This document shows, piece after piece, positions 10,834 through 22,595 of a stretch of 64,000 nucleotides of DNA (within the stretch, counting starts at the first letter, position 1; the number at the start of each line of letters is the position of its first letter). The DNA is taken from contig NW_005178416.1 of assembly GCF_000341285.1 (NCBI RefSeq), forward strand, positions 1 to 64,000. Reading direction: 5' to 3'. The translations under genes were made by a program, and so were the position numbers. The notes under the pieces were generated by a model. The model made no database searches. It saw only the letters and a list, made by a program, of their open reading frames with translations, and was not told the origin of the DNA. Source of the DNA: Galdieria sulphuraria (Eukaryota > Rhodophyta > Bangiophyceae > Galdieriales > Galdieriaceae).

Positions 10834-11689
10834 CGTCTACAAATAGCAAATATAAAAACTAGCCACCAACGACCATGTTCAATTTAAAAAAACAGTGCCT
10901 AGTAAAATATTTTAATGTCAGTCCAATTCTTCAGCATGATAAAAGCAAAACAAAATTGCAAAGTATGTTTATGCCATCAAATAAACCAAAAAAATTTCAA
11001 GTAAAAAAATTAAGAGGATAAATTATAAATTTATAATATTGTTAATTTTTGGAAAGGTATCAAAGAGAAAAAGAGCAATCTGGCAAAAGGTAGAATTAAC
11101 GTTTCGAAATATTTCTACGTTCAAGAGAAAACGAATTTATACAAAGAACGTAAGCACAGTTCATTATTAATTTTTTAACACAAGATCGATAAATTGAAAT
11201 CGTTTTTTACTTAAAAAAGCAAAAATTTAAATTGACTCCAATAAAACAGATTTTTACAAAGAAATAAGCTCAGAGAGATTTATATTATTTGACGGCTATA
11301 CATTATTTTAATGTTTTGACAGGTATTCAAAACTACGCTTACATACTTGATTTATTTTAAAAAAAGATGGCTTTAATAGCTTTCAGTCTCTCAACTAAAG
11401 CTATACTGAAAATTGATATTTGATAATAATTCGCCTTTTCATTGATGAAAAAAGATCGATTTTATTTTAATTGCCTCCATATTAAAATTGTAAAACATTT
11501 CTTTCCTACTCATAAAATATTCATTTACATTAAACCGAAGCGGAAAACATCTCCAATCTGAAAAGTGAAGTAATCAAGATGATGTGGCAAAGTCCTCATT
11601 TGGTGATATAGATGATTAACTACCATCGGAAGAAACAATAACAAATCGGTATATAATAAGAGAAAGGAAAGAGTGGAATTTTTAAGACA
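10834..11689. other. AT-rich gene-free interval
   Basis: This 856-bp gap is the longest stretch without a protein gene. It is strikingly AT-rich, with many runs of A and T and stops in every frame. It lies upstream of MED21 and downstream of the ADA3 3' end. I looked for tRNA arms, U6-like ends, box C/D pairs and inverted repeats and found nothing I can defend. Confidence 0.6.
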
Positions 11690-12764
11690 CTAAGACGAAC
11701 CAACTTGATTGTTTTTAGTTGCTTTTCTTTGAGACTTTGTGGCCTCTGACTGCTTCTGTGTCGGATATGAGACTGACCTGACATCAGACATCGACTCAGC
11801 ACTGTTTAGGCCTTCTGACATTGATGGGAGATCTATCGCTTCCTTCGGTGCATGAGTTTTCGACGCATACGCCGATTTTTTCGAAGTGGCCCTGGCCGTT
11901 AACTTCTTTCCTCGGAAGTTTTCTATATCTGCTTCTTTCCATCCTCTACATGCTGGAAACATACTATTTAACAATTTCTGAAAACGAGTTTTGTACTTTT
12001 TGTTTTTCCTGTATTTTCGAAACATATGAACCAAATAGAGAATTTCCAGGTCGTCATTATGAGCTTTGATCTCTCTCGCACTCGCCTGCCTCTTCGTTTC
12101 AGTAGTTGAAACCTTATTTAACAAGTTTGTTCTTCGAATTCTTGCATCATGTTTGGCAGTACGCAGTCTCCATTGAAGGTCTCTAATCCTCGACTGAACA
12201 TAATCATCGTCTTCAGGTTGAAGGAGACCCAGCTTTTGAAGTTGCTCCTTAATTCTTTCTTCAAATACTTCTTGATAATATCTTTGTGTGTCTCTATCAC
12301 TAAAACCTTTCCAAAGCGGTTCTTCTTGCGAACTTCCTTTAATCTTTGTAGTAGTTGACGCTATAGAATCACCATCTCCAGTGTCAATGAGGGCCGCAAC
12401 CACTCGTTGGGTAAAGGGGAAACTGTTCAAGGTTGCTTGTTTTCTTTCGGCCAAACCCTATTTTTACCACATTAGATGGAACTATTCAAAATTCGTAAGA
12501 AGCTTACTTGTTCCGAGTTGCGGTCGGGGTGTTGATAACCCCCAACTGGAGGAAGTTCCAAGTATGGGTCATTGCCACCACAAGTTTTAAGAGATTTTAA
12601 AAACGCTACATCAGTCTTATGAAAAGGTCGAAAGTACTATTCAAAATAAGCAAATTTTAAAAAAGCTTCCCATCAATTAAAAACCTTACAGGTTCGACCT
12701 CCTTCCAATAAGGATCGTGTTCTTCAACTCGCAGAGGGTCAAAGGAATCCTCGAACAAGGCCAT
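11690..12764 (-). CDS. TADA3: SAGA/ADA transcriptional adaptor ADA3 (NGG1)
   Basis: Exons 12764-12690, 12636-12508 and 12457-11690 (introns 53 and 50 bp) give 323 residues. The motif FPFTQRVVAALIDTG matches the TADA3 segment, as does RIKEQLQKLGLLQPEDDDYV, followed by a helical RDLQWRLR region. ADA3 bridges ADA2/GCN5 to the rest of the SAGA and ADA histone acetyltransferase complexes. The protein is shorter than the human (432 aa) and yeast (702 aa) homologues, with the N-terminal extension missing and a basic, Ser/Lys-rich tail. It is divergent from the PPR gene, with 226 bp between the two starts. Confidence 0.88.
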
Positions 12765-12990
12765 TTTAGAAAAGTTCTTAATACAACACTGACAACTTGT
12801 TATTATCAGCAAGTATTCGGGTCGTTATTCCATAACAAGAAAATTGCTGCCTTTCCCCGAAAGGTTATCATCGAGTCACAAATAATGATGATTGGCTTTT
12901 TAGAAAGTTGCTCCTGCTATCATGTATTTGCTGTACTTTAAACTATTTTCTCCAGACGAATATTTTTGATCCTGTAATCTTTCTCTTTAA

Positions 12991-15045
12991 ATGTTGTGTA
13001 TTCGAACCATCATCCGTTGCATTCCTCTGTGGAGTTGCTGTAGAATTTCCAACACTATACAGTGCTGTGACCGCGTTGTACCATCCCTCTGGTTGACTGT
13101 TGACACTAAGTGTTCGAGACTTTTCCATATAAGCGTTGGAGTTGGAAATTATAAACGTCTTGGTTTATTTCGATCTTCGTTATTCATGTACAGAAGACAC
13201 TTTTGTCGTCGTTGGTCGTGTACCATTATTGAGAAACAAGGTTCTTTGAATAATCTCGAACAGTCTTCTCTCAACAGTTTGAAAGAGTTGAGTTTGGAAG
13301 AGCTATTGGAGAATCTCTCTTGTCAGGAGTTATATGGAGAGGAACCGGAAGTCTCCATTCCACCAGTTACGAAGCAGTTGTTAGGAAGGAAATCTGGTTC
13401 CAAGTGGACTTCTTCCGGAGTCTTCCATGTAGCAGATGATGTCAATCGCTGGTTTGATTTGAATCCTCGAACTAGTCATTCTTATGCAACGTTGTTGAAA
13501 ATATTGGGTTTATTAGGTCAAACGGAACTCATCGATTTCTATTTAGAAGAAATGAAACGGCAGAAAATAGTTATTACTGAGGAAGTTGTTACAGCAGCAG
13601 CAAGTAGTTTTGCATTATGTCATCAGTGTGATGAAGTGAAGAAACTTTTGCTAGTTGCCAAGGAAGAAGGAATCGTTCCTAGTGAGTCACTAATATCTGT
13701 CACTATTCTTTCTCTTATGAGGTCTGGATACTTTGAAGATGCCATTCGAGTTCTTGCTACTGGTCGATTGGAAGATATTGAATTTGATATTTGTTTTAAA
13801 AAAGAGAACGATGAAGAGACGAATATTCTTAGTCCAGTTGTCGATATTCAGCATTGTATGCAATCTGAAGAAACTTTTTCCGATGCTTTAAAGAGAATTC
13901 CAGATTGCTATGATATCGTTACTTGGACATGTCTCTTAAAAGGCCTATTTGACAAAGGTCGTTATTCATTTTGTTTAACTGCCTTTGAACATTTGTTAAG
14001 TAGAGGAAAGGAGTTGGATTCTTTTGCTTTTGATATTGCAGTTCAATCTTGTGATAAGTTGAGACTGATTTCACGTGCAGTTGAAATTCACCAGCTTTTA
14101 AAGTCAACACATCCATCGAAGCTTAACAGTGCTATTTATTCTTCTTTGATATCTTGTGCTGCCAGTTGTGCCGATCATAGAGCTGCAGAGAGTTTCTATG
14201 AAGATGCTGTTTCCAGAAAGATAGCGTTGACCTATCGTGCTTACTTTCACTTGTTGAGAGTTTATGGTCGAACAGGCCAACATAGAAAGGCCATTTATGT
14301 TTATCATTCTTTGCGTTTTTTACCAAGAAGGACTTTGCCAAGTGTCCATGATTGGTTTCTATTGTTTTTATCGCTTCGAGTTGCTGTTCAAAGAACTCGC
14401 AATAGATATCTTTCTCAACCTTGCACTCAGTATGCAACAGAATTGGAAAATATTCGCAACGAAGTGAACGAGATTGCAGATAAGATGTTGGAACAAGGTC
14501 GTTTGCTTTCTGGACAATCTAAACATTTATATGGCGTCATGGAACGTTATTTGAATATCAAAATGGAAGTCGCAAGATGGGATGACGCTTTACAAGTATT
14601 GAAAACAATTTCACTCGATCCTAATTTGCCTATTCATTGGAGAAGTACTCGTTTTAGGTTGTTTGTGTCATGGAGTCGTTATTTATTGGCAGTCGCAGTT
14701 TCAGAGGAACAAATATGGCAAACGTTACAAACAATGGAATCTTGTCATATCGAGTTGAATGAGCCTTGTGTAATGGCAGCTGTTCAAGGATTTGTAAAGA
14801 TGAGACAACCTGAAGCTGCTCTAGAAGTATTGCAGCGTCCTTTTTCAGTGATCGAGCAAGTAGAAAGAAGACATCATCTTGAAGAAGGAAACCCTATTCG
14901 ATGGATACATTCACAACGAGTAATAACTTTACGTAAATTGTACCTCTTTTTGAAACAGTATCATCCGAAACTGTTAGATAGTTTCTGGAATATTTTAGAA
15001 GAAAAGGGATTGACTCCTTTTGTGAACGATTCTTGTATAGATTGA
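12991..15045 (+). CDS. pentatricopeptide-repeat (PPR) protein, organelle-targeted
   Basis: Single exon, 684 residues. The first about 75 residues are rich in Arg, Cys and Ser with no acidic residues except one Asp, which fits a mitochondrial or plastid presequence. Helical PPR-like pairs recur between about residues 150 and 560, for example TWTCLLKGLFDKGRYSFCLT, NSAIYSSLISCAASCADHRA and AYFHLLRVYGRTGQHRKAIY. PPR proteins bind organellar RNA and act in its processing, stability or translation. The RNA target cannot be read from the repeats, which are degenerate. No SMR, DYW or endonuclease domain is visible. Confidence 0.82.
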   Translation: MLCIRTIIRCIPLWSCCRISNTIQCCDRVVPSLWLTVDTKCSRLFHISVGVGNYKRLGLFRSSLFMYRRHFCRRWSCTIIEKQGSLNNLEQSSLNSLKELSLEELLENLSCQELYGEEPEVSIPPVTKQLLGRKSGSKWTSSGVFHVADDVNRWFDLNPRTSHSYATLLKILGLLGQTELIDFYLEEMKRQKIVITEEVVTAAASSFALCHQCDEVKKLLLVAKEEGIVPSESLISVTILSLMRSGYFEDAIRVLATGRLEDIEFDICFKKENDEETNILSPVVDIQHCMQSEETFSDALKRIPDCYDIVTWTCLLKGLFDKGRYSFCLTAFEHLLSRGKELDSFAFDIAVQSCDKLRLISRAVEIHQLLKSTHPSKLNSAIYSSLISCAASCADHRAAESFYEDAVSRKIALTYRAYFHLLRVYGRTGQHRKAIYVYHSLRFLPRRTLPSVHDWFLLFLSLRVAVQRTRNRYLSQPCTQYATELENIRNEVNEIADKMLEQGRLLSGQSKHLYGVMERYLNIKMEVARWDDALQVLKTISLDPNLPIHWRSTRFRLFVSWSRYLLAVAVSEEQIWQTLQTMESCHIELNEPCVMAAVQGFVKMRQPEAALEVLQRPFSVIEQVERRHHLEEGNPIRWIHSQRVITLRKLYLFLKQYHPKLLDSFWNILEEKGLTPFVNDSCID

Positions 15046-15095
15046 TTGGATTGTCAAACTACTAGCTCATTGAAACTGTATAAAGGAAGCCAATT

Positions 15096-16134
15096 ATGAC
15101 ATTGTCATCAACTGAAGACTTGCAACAGTTTACCACCAGTGATGGGGTAAAAATTAGTTATGTTGTGCAAGGGAGTGGACGTCCTATTGTGCTTCTGCAC
15201 GGCTGGTCTGGAAGTCATAAGAGTTTTTCAAAGAACGTTCCTGTTTTGTCTCAGAGTTTTAAAGTAATCGGTAAGAAAGTGAGTATTGGAAAGGCCAAGC
15301 TGAGTTTCGTTTTCAATCTTATGGATATTAGCACCAGACCTTCGTGGGCACGGTGCTTCAGATAAACCCAAACATGGTTTTCACGTGGCAAGATTGGCAG
15401 CTGATCTGAACGAGTTGTTGGATCACTTGTCCATTGATAAGGATGGATCCAAGTCGGGACTTGTTGTCTTGGGTTGCTCGTTAGGTGCTGCTGTTATTTG
15501 GTAGTGGACTTTCATTTTGACATTTTGTGCTGTTGACAGAACCTGTTTCGTAGGTCTTTTGTAGAGTTGTTTAGTTGTAAGCGGCTTGGAGCTGGAATAT
15601 TTGTGGATCAATCTCCGTATCAGTTACAGTCTTTTGATGGTTCCTGGAAACTTGGGTAGGCACTCTCTCAAAGCTGTAGATTCAAGTTGTACTGATAGAG
15701 TGAAAAGGTCAAAGACTCTTCCCGATTATGCCTCCCTGGTTCATCTACAGGCAGCCTTAAAAATGCAGCCGGACGCAGTATTTAGCCAAATGATACATGA
15801 CTGCTTGTTCCGTGAGCCAAGTAAGAAAGAAATGGAATACTTTGTTTCGATATCCAAAGAAGCAGATGCATACTTTTTGGGCAAGTTGATGGAAGATCAT
15901 GCACAGCTGGACTGGAGGTCGACTTTACCTCTGTTGCAGTGTCCTTGTCTAGTGATATATGGTGTACAAAGTAAAATATTTCCAGAGGACGCAGCCTTAT
16001 ATCTCGCTGACAAGTTACCTCGAAAAATGCTTCAAGAGTTCAAGTTTGCAGGACACTGGCCTTATTATGAAATGCCAGAAAGATTTAACGATGTCGTCAA
16101 TGACTTTATCCGAAATCGAATGCAGCAATTATAG
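15096..16134 (+). CDS. alpha/beta hydrolase
   Basis: Exons 15096-15270, 15332-15500, 15554-15655 and 15699-16134 give 293 residues. The last intron (43 bp) is inferred because exon 3 otherwise reaches an in-frame TAG. Hallmarks are the oxyanion HG segment (IVLLHGWSGS), APDLRGHGASDKP, the nucleophile elbow GCSLGAA with Ser at about 108, an acid region near CPCLVIYGVQSKIFPEDAA, and a C-terminal His in FAGHWPYYEMPERF. This is the non-haem peroxidase/esterase-like branch of the fold. The substrate is unknown and no targeting signal is seen, so it is probably cytosolic. Confidence 0.88.
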
Positions 16135-16308
16135 AAAGCTTTTTGTATTGACTCAAGACGTGTTTTGAATAAACATTATGTCTTCATGCTAAGCGTCTTC
16201 CAAGAAAAACAATCTGTGATATAATGACTGCTATTCTGAACAATGAGCACTCCAAATATTGTAGTTTCCAGTCACAAAGAAGTCTTTTAAGTTAGGAGCA
16301 CGCACGCA

Positions 16309-19300
16309 CTATTGCAAGACAGCTTCTCCGAACTGATTCAAATCCAAGGAAAGTACACCAGAACACGACCTATCCTGTTAATTTTGTTCAAGAAATGTAG
16401 GATAGTGGATATTCAATGAATGGCTTACCATATCACGATAGATTCCAATCAGGGAATCTGCCATTTCATAGAACTTATCTTTCAACGAAATGACAACGTA
16501 TTGTTCTTTGGGCGAGTTCATTCTTGACCGTTGTAAAATAAATCTTGCAACCTTTTTTATGTCAGTTGCAATCCACTAAGACGCGAACAAATAATACCTT
16601 GTCAAGATTATCGCGATCTAAAGCAGCATCTACTTCGTCAAGTACAATAAATGGAGAAGGTCGATAGGCCTGTATAGCAAAAATCAAGGCAAGAGCAGCA
16701 AGGGTCTTTTCTCCACCGCTTAATTGTTCCATATCACGAAATCGTTTAGCAGGAGGCATCGCATGATATTTAATTCCATATAAATAGGGCTCTTCATAGT
16801 TTTCTAATGCTAAATAAGCAGTACCACCCAATTGAGAAACTGAAGTTCGTGTAAGTTCTTTGTATACTCGATCAATGTTCGCAGAAACAACATTGAAACA
16901 AGAAAGAAAACGCTTCCTTCGTTCTTCACGAATCTTTTGAAACTTTCGAGTCGCTTCCATCGCCTCTTGTCTTGTTGCTTCGTATTTCTGTACAACCTCT
17001 TCTATTCGAGTCTTAACACTCAGCAACTTATCACTAGCAAGTAGATTGGGAGCAATTTTATCCAATTCGCTAACAATCTGATGCTCGTTCTCCTCCATTT
17101 CGTTGATAACCTTTGCAAAATCATCATCGGTCTTGCAGTCACGATATCTTCTACTCAGATTATCAAAGTCCAACTAAAAGTTAGATACAAGTTAAGGCAA
17201 CTGATTTTGAAAATGGGACTTGATAAATACCTCATCGTCTTCGGGAATAGCATCGTCATCAGTTAATATACGATTATCTGCGAATAATTATCAGTAAATT
17301 GTTTACAACAGAATAATTAAGAAAAAAGACCTTTTAAAGGTATCGAAGTTTCATTCAACAAGCAACTGCGCAGCAACTCCGAACGTGCAAGTTTTAGTTC
17401 GTTGAATTCCTCTTGTTTGTTACCCAGCTGTTTCTCAGACAAATTGATCTGTTCTTGAATACCTATGAGCTGTTTTCTCAAATTCCTACTTCTCTCATTT
17501 TCTTGCTCAAATCTTGTCACTATAAGTACGACAAAAACTGCTGCATCTTGTTCAAAAACTTACGATGAGGACAGATTTTGCAAAGTCGCACGAAGACTGA
17601 CAACTTCTCTTTCAAGTTGCTCTAGTTGCTTCCTGGCTGACTCCTCTTCTTGTAAAATGGATAGGCTTGATTCTTCAGTTGAACTTATCTCAGCACTTAA
17701 AATTTTCAAACGTTCTTGGGCTGCTCGGAGTGAATCATTTTCGTACTCCAGACGCCTGGAAAGTTTTACTTTTTGTGTGTCTAACTTGTTCCTTTTCTCA
17801 GAGAGATTCTCAAGTCCTTGAATATATTTCTAAACAAGTCTCTTCAGATATCAAACGGAAAATCTAATGACATCACTTACTTGTTCAAAAGTAGAACTGT
17901 CTGATAAACCAAATTTGGTGAGGAAATTTGAGAATGTTTGGTTCTCGTAGTTACGAATTTGCTGCGCAATAATCTGAACTTGTTGTGTTATATCCGAAAA
18001 TTTTCGGTTCTTGTCGTCGAGTTCATATCGCAACTTGTCAACGTTAACATTGAGATTTGTCGAAAGTTCTCCCGAAAGCTGCCTCTTTCGCCTCTTCAAC
18101 GAGTCGAGTTCTCTTTCCAGTACTTCGACCTGACTTTGTCGATTACTTATGTCGTTTGCTATCTTTTCTATTTTATCGTCAAGTCTAGATATGTTTGCAG
18201 TTGTAAGATGGGAGAGTTCGTCAAGAATGGCTCCTTGTTGCGTTCGCAATTCTTCTATCCTCTGACGTTGAGTGCTTTTGTCAGCTTCTTCAGCATCAAA
18301 GTATCCTCCAGTGATAAAGCCAGACTTGTTAATTACGGTTCCATCAAGACTGCATAGCTAAAAAAGTAACTCAGTAATTTTCATATTAATGTTCCAGTTT
18401 ACCTAACCTTAATACGTCTCCTTTGCTCACGTTTCACTCTAGAGAATACCTGACGTGCTTCTTCAAGAGAATCACATATTACAGTGGAGCCTGCAGCATA
18501 ACGCATAGCAGACAAATATTGTGGCTGACAGTTTAAAACATCCGCTAAAAGTTTGCAACTGCCGCCAAGTCTTCGGAGGTCTTCTTGTATTGGCTTTGGC
18601 CTTATATCGGCAAGTGGAAGGAACAACATGGAGCCTAAGCGCTGCTGTTTCAAGTAAGAAATACATTCAGCTCCGGTCTGACTGTTGTCAACCACAACGG
18701 CATCCAAGAAGTTGCCAAACACTACTTGAAAGGCGGTTCGATATTTGCTTTGGATAGGATAGACCAAGTCACGAAGTTTCCCTTTAATACCCGGGAAAAC
18801 TCTTTTCATTACTGTGAATGCCTCCTCCATCTTTGTTTGAACATTATTCTGACATTCTATTGAGATTTTGGTCTAGCGACTTATTGAATAGCACTTACTT
18901 CATGTAAAATAGCTCCACATTCGATGAGTTCATTTTGTATAACTCGTAACGTTTGTTCCAGTTGCCTTCTTCGATCAAGCATTTCATTTCGTTGCGTTAT
19001 CATTTGCTGCTTCTCCAAAGTTTTCGATTCTGCGTCTTCTCTCATTTGTTCAAGTTTGTTATAAGCTCTCTTAATTTGATCTTCTATTTTGTCTTTTTCT
19101 GCAATGCATGCGTCCTTATAGCTCTCAAATGACGAAGCTTTCTTATCGCAGAAGCTATCTTACCTGTTTAGAAATCGCTTGTTCTAGCTTTTGTTCGAGT
19201 CCTCTCTTTTGCTGGGACAACAACTGTTCATTTCGTTGCAATGTTTCTAATTCCTGCTTCAAAAAAGACGTTTTAGAAGCGACCTCACGCTTAAGATTCT

Positions 19301-20532
19301 TGTATATTTCGTAATCCTCCAAAGATAAGGTACATTCGGTCTTTGCATTAGCAATGTCTTGCACAGTTATTTGTATTGCTTGCTCAATATCTTCTAGAGT
19401 TTCCCGAAGTTTTGAAATCTCAGATTCTGTGGTAGAAATCTTTTCTTGTAGCGCGGCCTGGCTTCTCTACATAACGTTTTTTTACGAGAATAAACGAAGT
19501 TGACAAAGGTATACTTACCTTTTTGTTTGCAAGTTGCTTATCGATTTCTTGTTTCTGACTTTCTTTAGTGGTTTGGAGAAGATGAAGATTTTCGACTTCT
19601 TGTAAGAGACGTTCAAGTTTCTTTTGAGTCGCTGCCTTAGACTTGGAAGCATTTGCCGATATCGTTCGTTGCTGCTGTAGCTTTAATTCAGTATCTTGTA
19701 AGCTTTCCTTATTCGATTCAATCTCATGTTGTAATTTCTTCAAATCGTTCTCCAATTGAGTTCTCTGAATGCTGAATTTGTAGAGTTGCAAAAGGCTTTT
19801 AGTAGATTTCACTCGATTAAGTCTTTCTTCTAGTTCTCGATAATGCTGAGCTTCTGCAGACTGCTCTTTATATCTTTTCCGTTCAGATGACAAAGCTTTT
19901 CGTTGCTGAAAGAATAAAGCGGACTCTTCATCTAGTCTTTGCTTTTGCTGAAGAGCTTCTTCATACTGTGCTTTCAGGTCGATAGAATCCGATAATTCTT
20001 CAAACATTGCGGTTAAATCTTTCGGAGTTTTGAACGCTACGCTTTCTATTTGATTCTGAAATACGAGAAAAGTTTGTGCATTATTTCTCAAACCAAGTTT
20101 CGCAAGAATTGCAAAATATTCATGCTGCAAAACTTTCTTTTCAGCAATTGCATAGTCGGAAGTTCCTTCTCCGGTTATGGTTCGTGACAGAGTCAAAAGT
20201 AATTGCTCGTCGTCTTTCAATCTTGAGACGTGTTCCGATAGTTCGAGACTGATTGCTTCTTCTTCTTCTATCGAAAATATTACCCTTACGGTTGCAAATA
20301 TCTTTCCTTTGGAGTATTTCTCACGTATATTGTTCGATATAAGGTCTTCAAGTTTCTTTCCTCTCACAGAGGACGCTCTGCAACCCAGAGCAAAAGAAAG
20401 TGCGTCCATAAAGTTTGATTTTCCACAACCATTGGGACCCACAACTGCATTAAAACCTCCTTTTGTTTCTATACGAACTTTGGGGTGATATGTCTTGAAG
20501 TTTTCAAGTTCTAAAGCTCGCAGGACAACCAT
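16309..20532 (-). CDS. SMC1: cohesin subunit SMC1
   Basis: Eleven exons: 20532-19519, 19466-19164, 19114-18899, 18830-18408, 18357-17881, 17829-17564, 17512-17331, 17277-17231, 17173-16598, 16551-16429 and 16374-16309. They total 3693 nt and 1230 residues, almost exactly SMC1 length. Walker A is [10 protein letters not shown] (31-40). The hinge contains [14 protein letters not shown] and [12 protein letters not shown]; the C-terminal signature is LSGGEKT with Walker [15 protein letters not shown]. The N-terminus and hinge match SMC1 rather than SMC2-4. SMC1 pairs with SMC3 in cohesin, for sister-chromatid cohesion and loop extrusion. ATG 20532 is chosen because the SMC1 N-terminus begins there; an upstream ATG at 20583 adds 17 residues. 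Confidence 0.95.
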
Positions 20533-20568
20533 GAAAGAAGAATGTACTTTCAAATCGGAATGGAAAAA

Positions 20569-20576
20569 TTGGCGCC
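20569..20576. promoter_or_regulatory. E2F-like element TTGGCGCC upstream of SMC1
   Basis: TTGGCGCC lies 36-44 bp upstream of the SMC1 start codon, with further GCGCC-type motifs just beyond (near 20590). It fits the E2F/DP core TTSSCGC. Cohesin genes are S-phase regulated in many eukaryotes, so a regulatory role is plausible but unproven. Confidence 0.45.
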
Positions 20577-20706
20577 CACTCATATTTTAGCGCCTTTTCT
20601 GCGGTTCTTGAATTAAATCTATCACAAAACGCCCCCAAAATGTCAAACGAGCTGAGGAAACTTTTATTTGCTGTCTAGAAAGCGCCTTGTAGAATTTATC
20701 GAAAAT

Positions 20707-21090
20707 TCAAATGTTTGCAAGTAATTTGAAATTGTTATAACTTAGGTTTATACTTCCACAACTTGTCTGTTCAAGTTTCTTACCTAAATAGAGAGGAAAC
20801 TGGTTTTCTTTCTCTGCTCCCGAAGTTTTTCCTACTTGAACCATATTGAGTTGTACAGAGAAAGCAGATCGAGGGACTGATCTTCGAATCCTCAAATGTC
20901 GTTTGAGATTCCCTAGTGTTTTTTGCTTTATATCTTTCTAATTTTTTTAAAAACATAAACTGAAATGTCCATTGTATATATAATGCATCGTTTGTTCTCT
21001 GAGTGAAACGGATATGATTGGAGAAAAATGCAACAAGGGGACTGTAAGGTTTGGCGCCAATTCTACATGTTGCTCATTATTCATGAGAGA
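20707..21090 (-). other. possible small gene with a KEN-type motif, or promoter spacer
   Basis: In the 606-bp divergent gap between SMC1 and the glycosyltransferase, one minus-strand frame (20707-20938) is open after a good 3' splice site. It encodes a basic stretch with GAEKENQFPLYLG, in which KEN is the APC/C degron consensus. A tentative first exon reading MNNEQHVELAPNLT lies near 21090. No homology is recognised, and the interval also holds promoter-like GGCGCC elements, so it may be non-coding. Confidence 0.22.
21050..21060. promoter_or_regulatory. palindromic E2F-like element TTTGGCGCCAA
   Basis: A symmetric TTTGGCGCCAA lies about 80 bp upstream of the glycosyltransferase ATG and about 520 bp from SMC1. 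Together with the TTGGCGCC near SMC1 it frames the divergent region. Confidence 0.4.
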
Positions 21091-21138
21091 ACAGCCAAAA
21101 TGTTCAATGTGGTCAGGAAATAGTTCCAATAAACCAAA

Positions 21139-22595
21139 ATGGTTCCACGTTCATCAACAAAGCTTTCAACATTGAGTCAGCTTCCGTTTCTTACTTTGCT
21201 CATAGCCATGTTATGGTTTTCAGACCATTCGAAGAGTTGTTGCAAAACCAGTCTTCAGCCTAACCATAAGCAAACATCACAAACAGTGGTATGCCCTTAT
21301 CCACTGACCGCTATATCGTCGAAAATGACTGTGGTTCTAAAAATTTTGAAAAGGTTCCTATCTCTCATAAGAACGATTCTTATGACGTAGATATGCATTT
21401 GAAACATTTCATCGTTCCAGATACTGTTCATTTTATTTTTGGCTTACGAGAGGACTTTGATGGAAAACCTTATAGCCTTGTTCAATTTCTTTCTGTCTTA
21501 AGCGTCAAACTGCGCTTAAATCCGACAAATATGATTTTACACTATGCATTCGAACCTTCTGGTATCTGGTGGAATGCTACAAAAGAACTGGTTACTTTGA
21601 GAAAAGTCATAGTATGTGGAAAATATATGAAAAGTGCTTTCACGGATTCTCATTCACGTTCTATTAATCAGGCACCTACTCATGTATGTGGAAGGCCCCT
21701 ATTTTCAGCTGCTCATAGAGCGGATTACCTTCGGTTGGAAATACTTCATCAATTTGGAGGAATCTACGTGGTGAACTCAACATATCCATCCACTTCATGA
21801 ACTGAGTCTGAACATAAAACCTTAGGATATGGATGTTCTCGTTCTGAAACCATTTCATTTTCTTCGACAATACGACTTTTCCCTTGGTGAGGAGGGTGTC
21901 AATGCTTCAGTGGTAACCTAGTTTCTCAAAAAAGTCTAGTTTGTCTCAACTTTTTACAGGGCTTAGGAAATGCTGTGTTGATTGCAAGGAAAGGAGCTCC
22001 ATTCGTGAAAAGATGGAGAGCTGAATACTGTCGACATTATGATTCTTCGCATTGGAATCACTATTCGGTAAGGATCTTTTGGTTCTTCATTCATCCTCCA
22101 ATGGACTCTATACAAAGGTAATGCTCCCACATCGCATCTATCGAACATTTCCAGGCGAAGCTAATGTTCTACCACATCATGCCTTTTATATGCCTCTATG
22201 GGATACAGTCGGTTTAAGCGAATTGTATTTCAATACGAGTCAAGGTAAAAGATAGTCATCAATTGTAGTCATCGAGGACAAAGTTCACGATTTATAGGAG
22301 ACGAAACAGAGAATCATTTGGCTATACATTTATGGAGTGAAAAGGTAGTCATTTCACTCCCTTGTCCTATGATATCTCTCCTTGTTCACAAGAATTATTT
22401 TAGGCCAAAAATATTCAAAGTCAAATGTTTTTCGATCACATTTTTGTGAAAGGCAAAGGAATGTTCCATTACACAGCTCAAAGAATCATACAAGACATGA
22501 TGTTGGAGAGAGGGCAAAATTGTCCTCAACTGATGGTGACACCCTACTGGAGATCACTATTCGCTCATGTTCACCAGGAATCGTCCATGTTTTGA
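21139..22595 (+). CDS. GT32-like glycosyltransferase with DXD motif
   Basis: Seven exons: 21139-21288, 21354-21770, 21826-21912, 21960-22067, 22118-22244, 22298-22344 and 22404-22595. They total 1128 nt and 375 residues. An N-terminal signal-anchor (LPFLTLLIAMLWF) suggests a Golgi type II enzyme. The block AAHRADYLRLEILHQFGGIY joined to VDMDVLVLKPF is the classic DXD sugar-transferase region (Pfam Gly_transf_sug). GNAVLIARKGAPFVKRW and the NVLPHHAFYMP segment also fit the family. Donor and acceptor are unknown. The last exon's final 29 bases overlap the start of the next gene in a different frame. Confidence 0.82.

Noticed and set aside
11442-11448. TTGATGA resembling a box C snoRNA motif
   Set aside because: The first base does not fit the RUGAUGA consensus, and there is no box D, terminal stem or guide element at the right spacing.
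15656-15698. Apparent in-frame stop and frameshift in the alpha/beta hydrolase
   Set aside because: A 43-bp GT-AG intron restores the frame and the expected lid sequence, so the gene is intact.
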